Origin: DASXVX01 sp036504075
Lineage (GTDB): Bacteria > Bacillota > Sulfobacillia > Symbiobacteriales > Symbiobacteriaceae
DNA length: 23,536 bases
Reading direction: 5' to 3'
Assembly (NCBI GenBank): GCA_036504075.1
Contig: DASXVX010000046.1
Coordinates: forward strand, 1-23,536
Below are positions 7,738 to 15,551 of the stretch, in pieces (within the stretch, counting starts at the first letter, position 1; each line of letters begins with the position of its first letter). The position numbers and the translations under genes were made by a program. The notes below the pieces were generated by a model. It saw nothing but the letters and a program-made list of their open reading frames with translations, did no database searches and was not told the origin of the DNA.

Positions 7738-7764
7738 CAGTGGGTTCAAATCCCACCGCACTTT
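7738..7764 (+). other. tRNA T-arm-like fragment
   Basis: GTGGGTTCAAATCCCAC reads as a perfect T-stem/T-loop (5-bp stem, TTCAAAT loop), followed by CGCACTT as a possible acceptor strand. No matching 5' half (acceptor, D-arm) is found upstream, where the terminator hairpin sits. It is at most a 3' tRNA remnant, such as those left at integration sites, or a chance hairpin. The remainder of 7710-7870 shows no gene. Confidence 0.3.
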
Positions 7765-7879
7765 TACTCGGTACCGTGTCGTAGCCGAAGACAAGGCGCC
7801 TCGGAGCAATCCAGGCGTGGCAGAGTGTCCCTCCGAAAGGAGCGATTGCGAGAGGGGCTTCGCTGACCCTTGCTATCGG

Positions 7880-7909
7880 TTGTATGTATTGTTAGAATGC
7901 AAATATACT
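7880..7909 (+). promoter_or_regulatory. Probable promoter of the subtilisin gene
   Basis: The -10 hexamer TATACT (7904-7909) is a 5/6 match. It follows a weak -35 TTGTAT (7880-7885) at 18 bases. Transcription would start near 7916, leaving a leader of about 55 bases before the strong ribosome site AAGGAGG. Confidence 0.5.
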
Positions 7910-7970
7910 GTACTTTCCAGAAGCACACTGATTGTAATACGCTTACAACAGCGGCGTAAGGAGGATGTAT

Positions 7971-9206
7971 ATGCGTAAGTGGTTTGCTGGTCTCGCGGTT
8001 CTGGTTTTGGTGCTGGGGTTCGCGATGGCGGCCGGGGCCGCACCGGACGACCAGGGGTATCGCGTTGCCTTGGACGCTGCCGGTGCCGCCAAAGCAGGTT
8101 TGTCCGTTCGCCATAACCTGGGCAGCGACCGTGTGTCGGCGCATGTGAGCAGTGGGCAGAAGGACATGCTCGACCGGATGGGCATCGTTTATGAACTGGT
8201 CCCCGTCCGGACGGTGGACGGTCAGCCCGCCACGCTGGGGAAGCCCGGCGGCACCCGGGCCATTCCCTCGACCCAGGTTCCGTACGGTATCAAGATGATC
8301 TACGGAAACCCGAGCCTGGCACCCGCCGGCATCAGCGGCGGCAGCGGGGTGACCGTGGCGGTGCTGGACACCGGTTCCGTGAATCATGTTGACTTTACGC
8401 GGGCGAACGGCTCCAAGCTGATCACCGGCTGCGTCGACTTCAGCCAGACGAAGAAGCCACAGGTGGAAGGCACCTGCACGGACGGCCACGGCCACGGTAC
8501 CCATGTGACCGGCACCATCGCTGCGGCGGGCGGCGCTGACGGCCTGGGCATCTTCGGCGTGGCGCCTCAGGCCTCCATCTTCAGCTACAAGGTACTCAAC
8601 GACCGTGGCAGCGGGTATGCCGACGACATCGCCAACGCCATCCGGGTGGCCGCGGACCGGGGGGCCAACATCATTTCCATGTCCCTGGGTTCCGCCAGCG
8701 GCTCCAGCATTGAGTTGGACGCCATCCGGTATGCCAACGGCAAGGGCGTGCTGGTCATTGCCGCTGCCGGTAACAGCGGCCCGAACGCGGATACCATCGG
8801 GTACCCCGGCGCCTACAAGGAAGTGGTGGCCGTGGCGGCCCTGAACGCCGACGAAGTGGTGGCCTACTTCTCCAGCCGGGGCCTCACCGACGGCAACGAC
8901 GCCACGATCGTCGACCGGGAGGTGGAGGTGGCCGGTCCCGGACGCAACACCATCTCGACATACAAGGACGGCGCTTATTACACCATGAGCGGCACGTCCA
9001 TGGCGACGCCGCACATGGCCGGTCTGGCGGCCAAGATGTGGCAGGGCGATGCCGCCAAGACCCGGTCCTGGCTGGTGAGCCAGGCCAAGGCGCACGACAT
9101 CGTCACGGCGGAGCAGATCAACAACGCCGGCCCCGGATACGACATCGCTTCCGGCTATGGCCTGCCCCAGGTGCAGACGCTCTCACAGTCCCTCTGGAAC
9201 AACTGA
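7971..9206 (+). CDS. Secreted subtilisin-like serine protease (peptidase S8)
   Basis: The enzyme has 411 residues. The ATG at 7971 is chosen over 7965 because AAGGAGG would abut the earlier ATG with no spacer. A Sec signal (MRKWFAG, then a hydrophobic core ending near residue 24) is followed by a propeptide of about 75 residues of the inhibitor I9 type. The catalytic domain shows the complete triad: Asp133 in VAVLDTG, His175 in GHGTHVTGT and Ser343 in SGTSMATPHMAG. The oxyanion Asn268 lies in AAAGNSGPN. It has the size of classical extracellular subtilisins, with no C-terminal extra domain. Two Cys (in TGCVDF and GTCTDG) near the active-site His could form a disulfide. It should mature outside the cell and degrade proteins for nutrition. 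It has its own promoter and terminator, and a second S8 protease lies 3 kb away. Confidence 0.95.
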   Translation: MRKWFAGLAVLVLVLGFAMAAGAAPDDQGYRVALDAAGAAKAGLSVRHNLGSDRVSAHVSSGQKDMLDRMGIVYELVPVRTVDGQPATLGKPGGTRAIPSTQVPYGIKMIYGNPSLAPAGISGGSGVTVAVLDTGSVNHVDFTRANGSKLITGCVDFSQTKKPQVEGTCTDGHGHGTHVTGTIAAAGGADGLGIFGVAPQASIFSYKVLNDRGSGYADDIANAIRVAADRGANIISMSLGSASGSSIELDAIRYANGKGVLVIAAAGNSGPNADTIGYPGAYKEVVAVAALNADEVVAYFSSRGLTDGNDATIVDREVEVAGPGRNTISTYKDGAYYTMSGTSMATPHMAGLAAKMWQGDAAKTRSWLVSQAKAHDIVTAEQINNAGPGYDIASGYGLPQVQTLSQSLWNN

Positions 9207-9220
9207 TTCGGTGTCAGGCG

Positions 9221-9255
9221 CAGGGGCGTCCCCAACTGGGGGCGCCCCTGTTTTT
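9221..9255 (+). terminator. Intrinsic terminator of the subtilisin gene
   Basis: CAGGGGCG pairs with CGCCCCTG, with an inner CCCC/GGGG pairing, followed directly by TTTTT. It starts 14 bases after the stop codon and is a textbook Rho-independent terminator. Confidence 0.9.
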
Positions 9256-9268
9256 GACAGCTTGTGGG

Positions 9269-9466
9269 TCATGCTTCCGGCTCCGGTGGTTTCCCGCTGT
9301 CGCCGGGCTGCCACTCGGCCAGCTTTTCGTCGTCGTAAACCTTGTACTCCCCGGTCACGGGGTCAAAGTCGCTGTTCACCTTGTCGTGCTCGCACGCCCG
9401 GTGAACGGCCTTCTTGCTGCAGCCCTTCCGTTCGGCGACTGCCTTCAGCTTAAGTAGTGTGGCCAT
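9269..9466 (-). CDS. Small helix-turn-helix DNA-binding protein, excisionase/MerR-like
   Basis: The product has 65 residues from the ATG at 9466, which has AGGAGG seven bases upstream; longer in-frame starts lack such a site. The sequence KLKAVAERKGCSKKAVHRAC has the spacing of a helix-turn-helix. It is followed by a two-strand wing (VNSDFDPVTGEYKVYDDEKLAEW), as in the HTH_17/excisionase and MerR-type winged-helix group. The C-terminus is a short acidic/Pro tail. It could be a small transcriptional regulator or a leftover excisionase. Its location, convergent with the subtilisin gene and divergent from the Hcp-like gene, would allow it to control the latter. That is inference only. Confidence 0.7.
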   Translation of the reverse strand: MATLLKLKAVAERKGCSKKAVHRACEHDKVNSDFDPVTGEYKVYDDEKLAEWQPGDSGKPPEPEA

Positions 9467-9579
9467 TGTCAGTCCTCCTGGGACCATGATAAGGCCCGGA
9501 CGCCCCGGCATGCAAACGAAAATCGCACGTTGCAGTGGCGGCCTCTTGTGCGTCAAGAGGAGGGATTCTGCTAAGTCCG

Positions 9580-9585
9580 TATAAT
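9580..9585 (+). promoter_or_regulatory. Candidate -10 element for the Hcp-like gene
   Basis: A perfect TATAAT occurs 40 bases before the ATG at 9626. No good -35 hexamer is found 16-18 bases upstream (GAGGAG at 17), so an activator or a chance match is possible. Confidence 0.4.
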
Positions 9586-9625
9586 ATAGACTTCAGTAAA
9601 TCACCGGAACTGGAGGGCGATCGGG

Positions 9626-10198
9626 ATGCGCTGGGCGAAATGGGCCGCCATGGCCCTGGTGGTCGTGTTGGGGATCGGGCTCTTCGCGTTTATTGCACAG
9701 GCGGGGACACCTCAGGTGGCCGTGATACAGCCGACCGCGACGCCCAAAGGCGTTGTGCTCCCGGCGGGCATTTCGATGGTGGTCGACAGCCAGAAGCAGG
9801 GCCGGATCAAGGGATCCGCCAGCGATGGGAGCATTGCAGCCATGAAATACTCCCACCAGATCGTATCGCCCCGGGACCCGGCAAGCGGTCTGCCCACAGG
9901 CCAGCGGATGCACAAGCCGTTGGTCATCACCAAGTTGCTGGACCGGTCCTCGCCGCAGATGATGGAGGTCCTGGTGAATAACGAGAACCTCACCAAGGTA
10001 GAGATCCGCTTTGTGAACGCGGCAGGGCTCTACTATACGGTGAAGCTGACCAACGCGAACATCGCCAGCGTGGATCAGAAAACCTACCCGGACGGCACCC
10101 AGGTGGAGGAGATCGGGTTCACGTACGAGCGCATTGAGTGGACGTGGGCGGACGGCGGCGTGACATCGGGCGATGACTGGGAGGCCAGGACGAATTAG
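9626..10198 (+). CDS. Exported Hcp-fold (type VI tube-like) protein
   Basis: The product has 190 residues from an ATG with GGAGGG eight bases upstream. Residues 1-26 form a Sec signal (MRWAKW, hydrophobic core, AQA). After a Thr/Pro linker, residues of about 49-187 match the Hcp family (PF05638). The landmarks are GRIKGSASDG, TGQRMHKPLVITKLLDRSSP, VEIRFV, YYTVKLTNANIASV and the terminal GFTYERIEWTWADGG...DDWE. Hcp normally assembles as hexameric rings forming the inner tube of Gram-negative type VI secretion systems and has no signal peptide. Here no sheath, baseplate or VgrG gene is nearby, and the neighbours are secreted proteases. A stand-alone extracellular Hcp-fold protein is therefore more likely than a secretion machine part. 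The family assignment is strong; the role is unknown. Confidence 0.88.
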   Translation: MRWAKWAAMALVVVLGIGLFAFIAQAGTPQVAVIQPTATPKGVVLPAGISMVVDSQKQGRIKGSASDGSIAAMKYSHQIVSPRDPASGLPTGQRMHKPLVITKLLDRSSPQMMEVLVNNENLTKVEIRFVNAAGLYYTVKLTNANIASVDQKTYPDGTQVEEIGFTYERIEWTWADGGVTSGDDWEARTN

Positions 10199-10205
10199 CG
10201 AACAG

Positions 10206-10242
10206 GAGCCCGGCCGGGCGTGCTGTCCGGCCGGGCTCTTTC
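10206..10242. terminator. Bidirectional hairpin terminator between convergent genes
   Basis: GAGCCCGGCCGG (10206-10217) pairs perfectly with CCGGCCGGGCTC (10227-10238), with TTTC following on the plus strand. It lies 8 bases after the Hcp-like stop and 15 bases from the end of the converging protease gene, so it may serve both. Confidence 0.8.
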
Positions 10243-10257
10243 GCGACCGTGCGGGGT

Positions 10258-12420
10258 CTAGCGGTTGTAGTCGATCACGTACAGATACGGAATGCGGATG
10301 GAGCCCGCGGCCGACGTGACCGTGACGTAGCCACGGACCAGCTCGGGGGTGCCGGACTGATTCGGCTCCTTGTGGACCCCGCGGTTCGCCACGGTGGCGG
10401 TAATCTGGGCGCTCTGACCACCGTTCACGGTGACCGTCGCGGCGTTCAGGGCGAGATTTCCGCCCGCCTCGGCCAGCGTGTACGTCTGCGCACCGTTGGT
10501 CGGGTTGGCCAGCGTGAAGGTGATGGCGTTCGTCTGGTTGCCCACCGGGCGCACCAGCTCAAAACTGAGCGAGGAGGGCATCGCCAGAGCCGGCGGGTTC
10601 ATGGCCCGGCTCAGGTCAATAATGCCGGCGCCCACCTGCAGCGGATCGGCGGAGTCGGCGGCATCATGCGCCGTGGCCATGAGAGCGGCCTTCACTTCCG
10701 CCGGGCCCCAGCCCAGGCTGTGGGCCTTGCTGTACGCCAACAAGAGGGCGGCCGCACCGGCGACGTGCGGCGTCGCCATGGAGGTTCCCTGGAAGACCTC
10801 GAAGCCACCGCCCGGGACGGAGGAGAGGATGTTGACGCCAGGGGCGGCCACATCCGGCTTCAGGGTGTAGTTCGGGGTCGGACCCCGGGAACTGAAGTCG
10901 GCCAGCAGGTTCGGCGTGACCGGCACCGCAGAGATCGCGGCATGAATCGTCACGGTGTGGTCGCCGGTCCAGGCCGCGAGGGCCTTCCCTTCGTCCCGGC
11001 TGATCATGATCGCCGGCGTGTGGACGCCGTCGGTCGCCATGGGAATGGGCGGGCCGGACACGTCATTCCGCTGATAGATGATGACCGCCTTGGCGCCCGC
11101 CGCCCCGGCGTTGTTGATCTTGGTGGAGAAGGTGCAGACGCCGCGCTGGATCAGGGCGATTTTGCCCGCCAGCGGCGTGCCGGCCAGGGGGGTGCAGGCC
11201 AGAGAGTCAGCGCCGTAGTTCGCCCAGGCGGCGTATTCGCCGGTGATGTCCGCTTTTACCTCGCCGTTGCCCGAGCCCGTGGTGGCCAGGGCGGGGCCGG
11301 CCAGCGCAGCGGCTTCAAGGGTCATGGCGAAGGTGCGACTGCTGGTGATGGCCGCCACGGTGATCACGTTGCCGGCCGTGCCGGGGGAGCCAACGGTGTA
11401 GTTGCCGGGTCCTTCGTTGCCGGCGGCAATGGCTACGACCACGCCGGCGTCTGCGGCGGCATCGACCGCCATCTCCAGCAGGTCCTTGCCCCGGTGGGCC
11501 GTACCGCCCAGGCTCAGGTTCAGGACGTCCATGCCGTCACTGACGGCCTCTTCAACGGCCTTGGCGATAAAGAGGCTCTTGGCGTTATCCACGTTGCCGG
11601 GGAAGACGTTGTAGCTGCCCAGCCAGGCGCCCGGAGCCACGCCGCTCAGGCCGCCGGCCAGCGGGGCGATGGTGCCGGCCCGGCCGGCGATGGTGCCCGA
11701 TACGTGGGTGCCGTGGCTCTGAGCGGCCCTCGCATCCAGCCAGGGATCCTGGGCGAAGACCTTGGCCACGATCACCTTATTGCTGGTGTACTGGACCTGG
11801 CCTTTGGGGAAGCCCGCAGGCATTGCAAAACCCGCATCGCTCAGGAAGGGGTGCGTGTTGTCGATGCCGGTGTCGATGACGCCGACCTTGATGCCGGCGC
11901 CGGCCCCGTCTTGCCCGCCCAGGGCGGTCCAGACCGCCGCGTCGCCGATCAGGCTGTGGCTGGCGTTCATCGCCGGCCTGTAACTTTCGCTCATGCCCGC
12001 AGCGACGGCGCCCGGGCCGCCCTGGATATCCTTGAGCGAGGCGCCATTCAGCCTGACGCCGAGGCCGTTGAAGGTGACGGCGTACTCGGTCACCACCTGC
12101 ACCTGCGGCGCCTGTTTGGCCAGCCACTTCTTGTAGTTCTCCCGTTGCGCCTGCAGCCGGTCGCCATACTTGTTGGCCGCCGGGGCGTTCAGGTCGAGTT
12201 TGTGACCCTTCTCAGGCCGGGTAGCCGGGTAGTCGGAAATGGAGCCGGTATACGAGGCCAGGGGCGCATCGCTGAACTGGACCCAGGCGTAGTCACCCGC
12301 AGCGTCGGTCGTGGCCGACCCGTCGTTGACCAGGTAAATGCCCTGAGCGGGTCCTGCCGCCGCCAGCAGCAGCAAGGCGGCCAGCAGGCCCCAAATGGTA
12401 CGGAAACTCCGTCGCTTCAC
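10258..12420 (-). CDS. Large secreted subtilisin-like protease with PA insert (Vpr-like)
   Basis: The enzyme has 720 residues from a GTG start at 12420, with AAAGGGG seven bases upstream. A Sec signal (MKRRSF, core to about 24, AQG) leads to an I9-type propeptide (about 70-150). The S8 catalytic domain has Asp183 (GVIDTGID), His236 (SHGTHVSGT), Asn335 (AAGNEGPG) and Ser547 (GTSMATPHVAG). Between about 385 and 495 a protease-associated (PA) domain is inserted, recognisable from GKIALIQRGVCTF and the following AGAKAVIIYQ. This layout is that of the Bacillus Vpr/C5a-peptidase group. After about 605 comes a beta-sandwich, Fn3-like domain (SLSFELVRPVG; TFTLANP; TATVAN). No sortase or lipid anchor is seen, so it is probably released. 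The PA domain is thought to steer substrate access. It has its own promoter. Confidence 0.95.
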   Translation of the reverse strand: MKRRSFRTIWGLLAALLLLAAAGPAQGIYLVNDGSATTDAAGDYAWVQFSDAPLASYTGSISDYPATRPEKGHKLDLNAPAANKYGDRLQAQRENYKKWLAKQAPQVQVVTEYAVTFNGLGVRLNGASLKDIQGGPGAVAAGMSESYRPAMNASHSLIGDAAVWTALGGQDGAGAGIKVGVIDTGIDNTHPFLSDAGFAMPAGFPKGQVQYTSNKVIVAKVFAQDPWLDARAAQSHGTHVSGTIAGRAGTIAPLAGGLSGVAPGAWLGSYNVFPGNVDNAKSLFIAKAVEEAVSDGMDVLNLSLGGTAHRGKDLLEMAVDAAADAGVVVAIAAGNEGPGNYTVGSPGTAGNVITVAAITSSRTFAMTLEAAALAGPALATTGSGNGEVKADITGEYAAWANYGADSLACTPLAGTPLAGKIALIQRGVCTFSTKINNAGAAGAKAVIIYQRNDVSGPPIPMATDGVHTPAIMISRDEGKALAAWTGDHTVTIHAAISAVPVTPNLLADFSSRGPTPNYTLKPDVAAPGVNILSSVPGGGFEVFQGTSMATPHVAGAAALLLAYSKAHSLGWGPAEVKAALMATAHDAADSADPLQVGAGIIDLSRAMNPPALAMPSSLSFELVRPVGNQTNAITFTLANPTNGAQTYTLAEAGGNLALNAATVTVNGGQSAQITATVANRGVHKEPNQSGTPELVRGYVTVTSAAGSIRIPYLYVIDYNR

Positions 12421-12442
12421 TTGAATTCCCCTTTCTGGTACA

Positions 12443-12448
12443 ATTATA
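12443..12448 (-). promoter_or_regulatory. -10 element of the large protease gene
   Basis: On the minus strand a perfect TATAAT occurs 22 bases before the GTG start region, in an AT-rich stretch. The -35 hexamer at 17 bases (GAATTT) is poor, so the promoter may need activation. Confidence 0.5.
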
Positions 12449-12536
12449 TCTGCTCTAATGATTTTAAATTCTCGTATAAAGCTCAGCTTCCTCTAAAATT
12501 ATCAGCGTTTTCGCGGAAGGGATACAGCGCGCGAAA

Positions 12537-12563
12537 AAACCCTTCGAGCGTGTCGAAGGGTTT
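12537..12563 (-). terminator. Intrinsic terminator of the LiaF-like gene
   Basis: AAACCCTTCGA (12537-12547) and TCGAAGGGTTT (12553-12563) form an 11-bp stem with a 5-base loop. Read on the minus strand it ends in a run of six T, which fits termination of the gene stopping at 12614. Confidence 0.85.
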
Positions 12564-12613
12564 CCGGTGCTTGGTGTGTACGCACGAGCCAGGAGAACCC
12601 GGGCCCTACTATT

Positions 12614-12967
12614 CTAAACCCGCGTGCCGGCGTGGTGCCTTCGTCCGAACAGAATCGACAGGCCAAGCGCCACCAGCAGTACCGGCCAGCCTACCCGAAC
12701 CAGGTCGCCGAGGGTCAGCGAAAACGCAAATCCGACATTGTTGATGATTTTCACCAGGCCCAAAGCGGCGATCCCAAGTCCGAGCGCGGACCCGAAGACG
12801 GACGGGGCGTGCCGGCCGTCAAACAGGCTGCTCCAGAGGATCTCCAGCCCAATGAAGACCACGAATGCCGGCCAGAGTTCCAGGCCAGAGTAGAACATCC
12901 CAAGACTCTGCAGAACGGCGAAAACACCCAGAACGATCAGCGTGACGCCGGTAAGCGCCTTATGCAT
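12614..12967 (-). CDS. Four-helix membrane protein, LiaF/LiaI transmembrane-region-like
   Basis: The product has 117 residues from the ATG at 12967; an ATG 7 codons upstream is possible but has no better ribosome site. Four hydrophobic segments are visible: about 5-23, 30-48, 58-75 and 90-108. The pattern GVTLIVLGVFAVLQSLG...LWPAFVVFIGLEIL, a loop of about 10 residues and then a second similar pair (GIAALGLVKIINN...VGWPVLLVALGLSILFGRR) is typical of the LiaF-type N-terminal membrane region (DUF5668-like). In Firmicutes these proteins take part in sensing cell-envelope stress next to LiaRS. Here the cytoplasmic C-terminal LiaF domain is absent and no two-component genes are adjacent, so the role is open. 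Its 5' region is shared with the divergent transporter operon. Confidence 0.75.
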   Translation of the reverse strand: MHKALTGVTLIVLGVFAVLQSLGMFYSGLELWPAFVVFIGLEILWSSLFDGRHAPSVFGSALGLGIAALGLVKIINNVGFAFSLTLGDLVRVGWPVLLVALGLSILFGRRHHAGTRV

Positions 12968-13065
12968 CGTAATTCGACACCCTTTCATGCGGTCTTCATC
13001 TGCTTTACGGATACCAGCTTACTGCAGGGCATGTCTGCCGCAAACGTACGCGGGGGCGAACCGAC

Positions 13066-13083
13066 ATCGTACCTTGGTACGAT
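13066..13083. promoter_or_regulatory. 18-bp palindrome in the divergent intergenic region
   Basis: ATCGTACC and GGTACGAT form perfect 8-bp arms around a 2-base TT centre. It lies between the LiaF-like gene and the transporter operon, about 100 bp upstream of the latter's -35. The size and symmetry fit a repressor or activator dimer site. The regulator is unknown. The rest of the 309-bp gap (12968-13276) holds only the promoter listed separately. Confidence 0.5.
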
Positions 13084-13184
13084 ATCGCAGCAAAAATCGT
13101 TCACGCAGCCACCGCCGGATGGCTTCTGGCTGCTGGAATCGGTCTTTTCGTGGTTTTGATCCGAAAGCGTTTCCGTTTTTTGGA

Positions 13185-13213
13185 TTGACACGGTCTTGTC
13201 GCGGCGGTACCAT
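13185..13213 (+). promoter_or_regulatory. Promoter of the sugar/polyol ABC transporter operon
   Basis: A perfect -35 TTGACA (13185-13190) is followed after 17 bases by TACCAT (13208-13213) as -10. This is the best promoter in the window. Transcription would start near 13220, inside the inverted repeat at 13215-13234. Confidence 0.75.
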
Positions 13214-13214
13214 T

Positions 13215-13234
13215 GCAGAGTCTAAATTCTCTGC
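13215..13234. promoter_or_regulatory. Inverted repeat at the transcription start (operator-like)
   Basis: GCAGAG (13215-13220) and CTCTGC (13229-13234) are perfect 6-bp arms with 8 bases between them, directly after the -10 element. A protein bound here would block initiation, so it is a candidate operator for substrate-controlled repression. Confidence 0.45.
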
Positions 13235-13276
13235 TGACGGAATTATATAGGTGCATATCAACGAGGAGGAAACACT

Positions 13277-14587
13277 GTGCGCAAAAGTCTCGCTCTGGTT
13301 CTACTTGCGGCCATGATTCTGCTGGCTGCCTGCACGAGCAGCAAGCCGGCTCCCGCTCCCCAGCCCGCAGCGCCCGAGGCACCGAAGAACGTTGAGCTCC
13401 AGTTCGTCTTCCCGGTGGCCGTGGGCGGCGCCGTTGCCACTGCCGTCGAGAACATGGTCAAGGATTTCAACACCGCCAACCCCAACATTAAAGTGACCCC
13501 GGTGTTCGCCGGCAACTACCAGGACACCATGACCAAGGTGCAGACGCTGACCCAGGGCGGCACCCCGCCTGAGGTAGTCGTGCTGCAGGCGACCGACATC
13601 TTCACCCTGACCGACCTGAAGTCCGTGGTCCCGGTTGATAACTACGTTGCCGCCGACAAGGACGGCCAGGCGTACATCGCCGACTTCCTGCCGGCTTTCA
13701 TGGCCAACAGCAAGATCGACGGCAAGACGTATGGCATCCCGTTCCAGCGCTCCACCGTGGTCATGTACTACAACAAGGAGCTGTTCAAGGCCGCCGGTCT
13801 GACCGCCGCCCCGAAGAACTGGACCGAACTGGTCGATTTCGGCAAGAAGCTGACCAAGGCCGACGGCAGCCAGTGGGGCCTCGAGATGCCCTCTGACGGC
13901 AACCCGTACTGGACCTACTCCGGCTTCTTCATCCAGAGCGGCAAGAACGTCGCCAACGATGCCGGCACCGAAGTCTACTTCAACGATCCGGCCGTCCTTG
14001 AGGGCCTGGACTTCATCATGTCGCTCTCGGCCACCCACAAGATCATGCCGAAGGGCGTCATCAAGTGGGGCGACGTCCCGAACGACTTTGCCACCGGCAA
14101 GGCGGCCATGATCTACCACACCACCGGCTCCATCGGCTCGCTGCTCACCAAAATGGATCCGGCCAAGTTCGGCGTTGCGCCCCTGCCCGCCGGCAAGAAG
14201 GGCGGCTCGCCCACCGGCGGCGGCAACTTCTACATTATGAAGAGCACCCAGGATAAGCAGGACGCTGCCTGGAAGTTCATCCGCTTCATGACCGACACCC
14301 AGCGCGTGGCCGCCTGGTCCGTCGCCACCGGCTACGTCCCGTCCCGCAAGTCTGCCCAGGAGACCCAGACCTGGAAGGACGCCGTCGCCAAGTTTGACGG
14401 GTACAAGGCTGCCGTCGACGCCATGCAGAGCGCCGACCGGGAGATGGCCACCCACCAGAACCAGCAGGTCCTGAAGGCCTTCGGCGATCAGCTGCAGGCG
14501 GTGATTGGCGGCTCCAAGGACTCCAAGACCGCCATGGAGCAAGCCCAGAAGGATGCCACGGCGATTTTGGCGCCGTTCAAGAAGTAA
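13277..14587 (+). CDS. ABC transporter substrate-binding lipoprotein, UgpB/MalE type
   Basis: The product has 436 residues from a GTG start preceded by GAGGAGGAA. Lipobox LLAAC places the lipid anchor on Cys19, so the protein sits on the outer face of the membrane. The mature part is a two-lobed type I binding protein of the SBP_bac_1/8 class. It has MVKDFNTANPNIKVTPVFAG, NYQDTMTKVQ, GGTPPEVVVLQATD, a hinge FQRSTVVMYYNKELFKAAGL, and the late motif FIRFMTDTQRVAAWSVATGY followed by VPSRKSA. The N-terminal lobe with AGNY.DTM is most like UgpB, the glycerol-3-phosphate binder, but related members bind oligosaccharides, so the substrate is only inferred. It is the first gene of an operon with two permeases. 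Confidence 0.92.
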   Translation: MRKSLALVLLAAMILLAACTSSKPAPAPQPAAPEAPKNVELQFVFPVAVGGAVATAVENMVKDFNTANPNIKVTPVFAGNYQDTMTKVQTLTQGGTPPEVVVLQATDIFTLTDLKSVVPVDNYVAADKDGQAYIADFLPAFMANSKIDGKTYGIPFQRSTVVMYYNKELFKAAGLTAAPKNWTELVDFGKKLTKADGSQWGLEMPSDGNPYWTYSGFFIQSGKNVANDAGTEVYFNDPAVLEGLDFIMSLSATHKIMPKGVIKWGDVPNDFATGKAAMIYHTTGSIGSLLTKMDPAKFGVAPLPAGKKGGSPTGGGNFYIMKSTQDKQDAAWKFIRFMTDTQRVAAWSVATGYVPSRKSAQETQTWKDAVAKFDGYKAAVDAMQSADREMATHQNQQVLKAFGDQLQAVIGGSKDSKTAMEQAQKDATAILAPFKK

Positions 14588-14627
14588 CAGCGATTAACCG
14601 CTGGTTAGTCGCGGCGGAGGGGTTTGC

Positions 14628-15551
14628 ATGGCGCAGCCGTCACTGGCGGCAGCGCCGCCCGGCACTCCGGTAAAGCGGAAGGCCCCCAGATTCAACTGGG
14701 GGCCTTACCTGCTTCTGTTGCCCTCGGCGGTACTGCTGTCCGTGTTTACGCTTTACCCGATGGCCGCCTCCGGCGTCATGGCCCTGTTCAAGGCGAACAT
14801 GGCCTTCCCGGAGCCGGTCTGGAACGGCCTTGGCAATTTCAAAGCGCTGTTCGCCCAGGAGATCTTCCGGAAGACCATGTGGAACACGGTGGTCTTCGCC
14901 GTGGGCACCATCCCCTTTTCGGTGGGGCTGGCGCTTTTTCTCGCGGTGCAGCTGAATCGGAAGCTGCGGGGGACCGCACTGGTGCGCGCGGCGTTCTTTT
15001 ACCCGACGATGCTGCCCCTGGTCAGCGCGGCTTCGATCTGGAACTTCATGTACAACCCGATGTACGGGCCGATCAGCCTCCTGATCAAGTTCTTCGGCGG
15101 CACTTCGCCCAACTTTCTGGGCGAACCCGGCTGGGCCTTGCCGGCGATCATGTTCGTGTCGATCTGGAAAGACGCGGGCTACTTCATGATTTTCTACCTG
15201 GCGGGCCTGCAGAGCCTTCCGGGCGATGTCTTCGAGGCGGCGGAGCTGGACGGGGCCTCCGGGTGGCAGCAGTTCGTGCGGATCACGTTCCCGCTGCTGA
15301 CGCCGACGACGCTGTTCGTGGCGACGATCAGCTTCATTAATGCCTTCAAGACGGTGGACCAGATTTTTGTCATGACCCAGGGCGGACCGCAGAACGCCAC
15401 CAGCCTGCTGCTCTACTACATCTGGCAACAGACCTTTGCCTACTTCGACAAGGGCATGGGCGCCGCCGCATCGGTGGTGCTGATCGCAATCCTCCTGGCC
15501 GCGGCGCTCTTCAACCACCTGTACGTGGATAAGCGGGTGCACTATGAATAA
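14628..15551 (+). CDS. ABC transporter permease, UgpA/MalF type
   Basis: The product has 307 residues from an ATG with GGAGGGG upstream. Six membrane segments are expected; the first (YLLLLPSAVLLSVFTLYPMAA) follows a basic cytoplasmic N-terminus. The EAA loop that contacts the ATPase is seen from about residue 203 (EAAELDGASGWQQFVRITFP). It lies 40 bp after the binding protein gene, and that gap contains a small TAACC/GGTTA hairpin that might lower expression relative to the binding protein. It overlaps the next permease gene by 8 bp, which suggests translational coupling. It would form a heterodimer with that permease. Confidence 0.92.
   Translation: MAQPSLAAAPPGTPVKRKAPRFNWGPYLLLLPSAVLLSVFTLYPMAASGVMALFKANMAFPEPVWNGLGNFKALFAQEIFRKTMWNTVVFAVGTIPFSVGLALFLAVQLNRKLRGTALVRAAFFYPTMLPLVSAASIWNFMYNPMYGPISLLIKFFGGTSPNFLGEPGWALPAIMFVSIWKDAGYFMIFYLAGLQSLPGDVFEAAELDGASGWQQFVRITFPLLTPTTLFVATISFINAFKTVDQIFVMTQGGPQNATSLLLYYIWQQTFAYFDKGMGAAASVVLIAILLAAALFNHLYVDKRVHYE

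Noticed and set aside
7764..9095. 443-codon minus-strand open frame opposite the subtilisin gene
   Set aside because: It is antisense to a protease with a complete catalytic triad and is compositionally skewed.
10249..12744. Very long open frame on the plus strand (831 codons) opposite the large protease
   Set aside because: The complementary strand encodes a complete S8/PA protease with all catalytic motifs. The plus frame is Arg/Gly/Val-rich low-information sequence, as expected from antisense of high-GC coding DNA.
13301..14542. 413-codon minus-strand open frame opposite the binding-protein gene
   Set aside because: It has no ribosome site or motifs, and the plus strand encodes a clear substrate-binding lipoprotein with promoter and operon.
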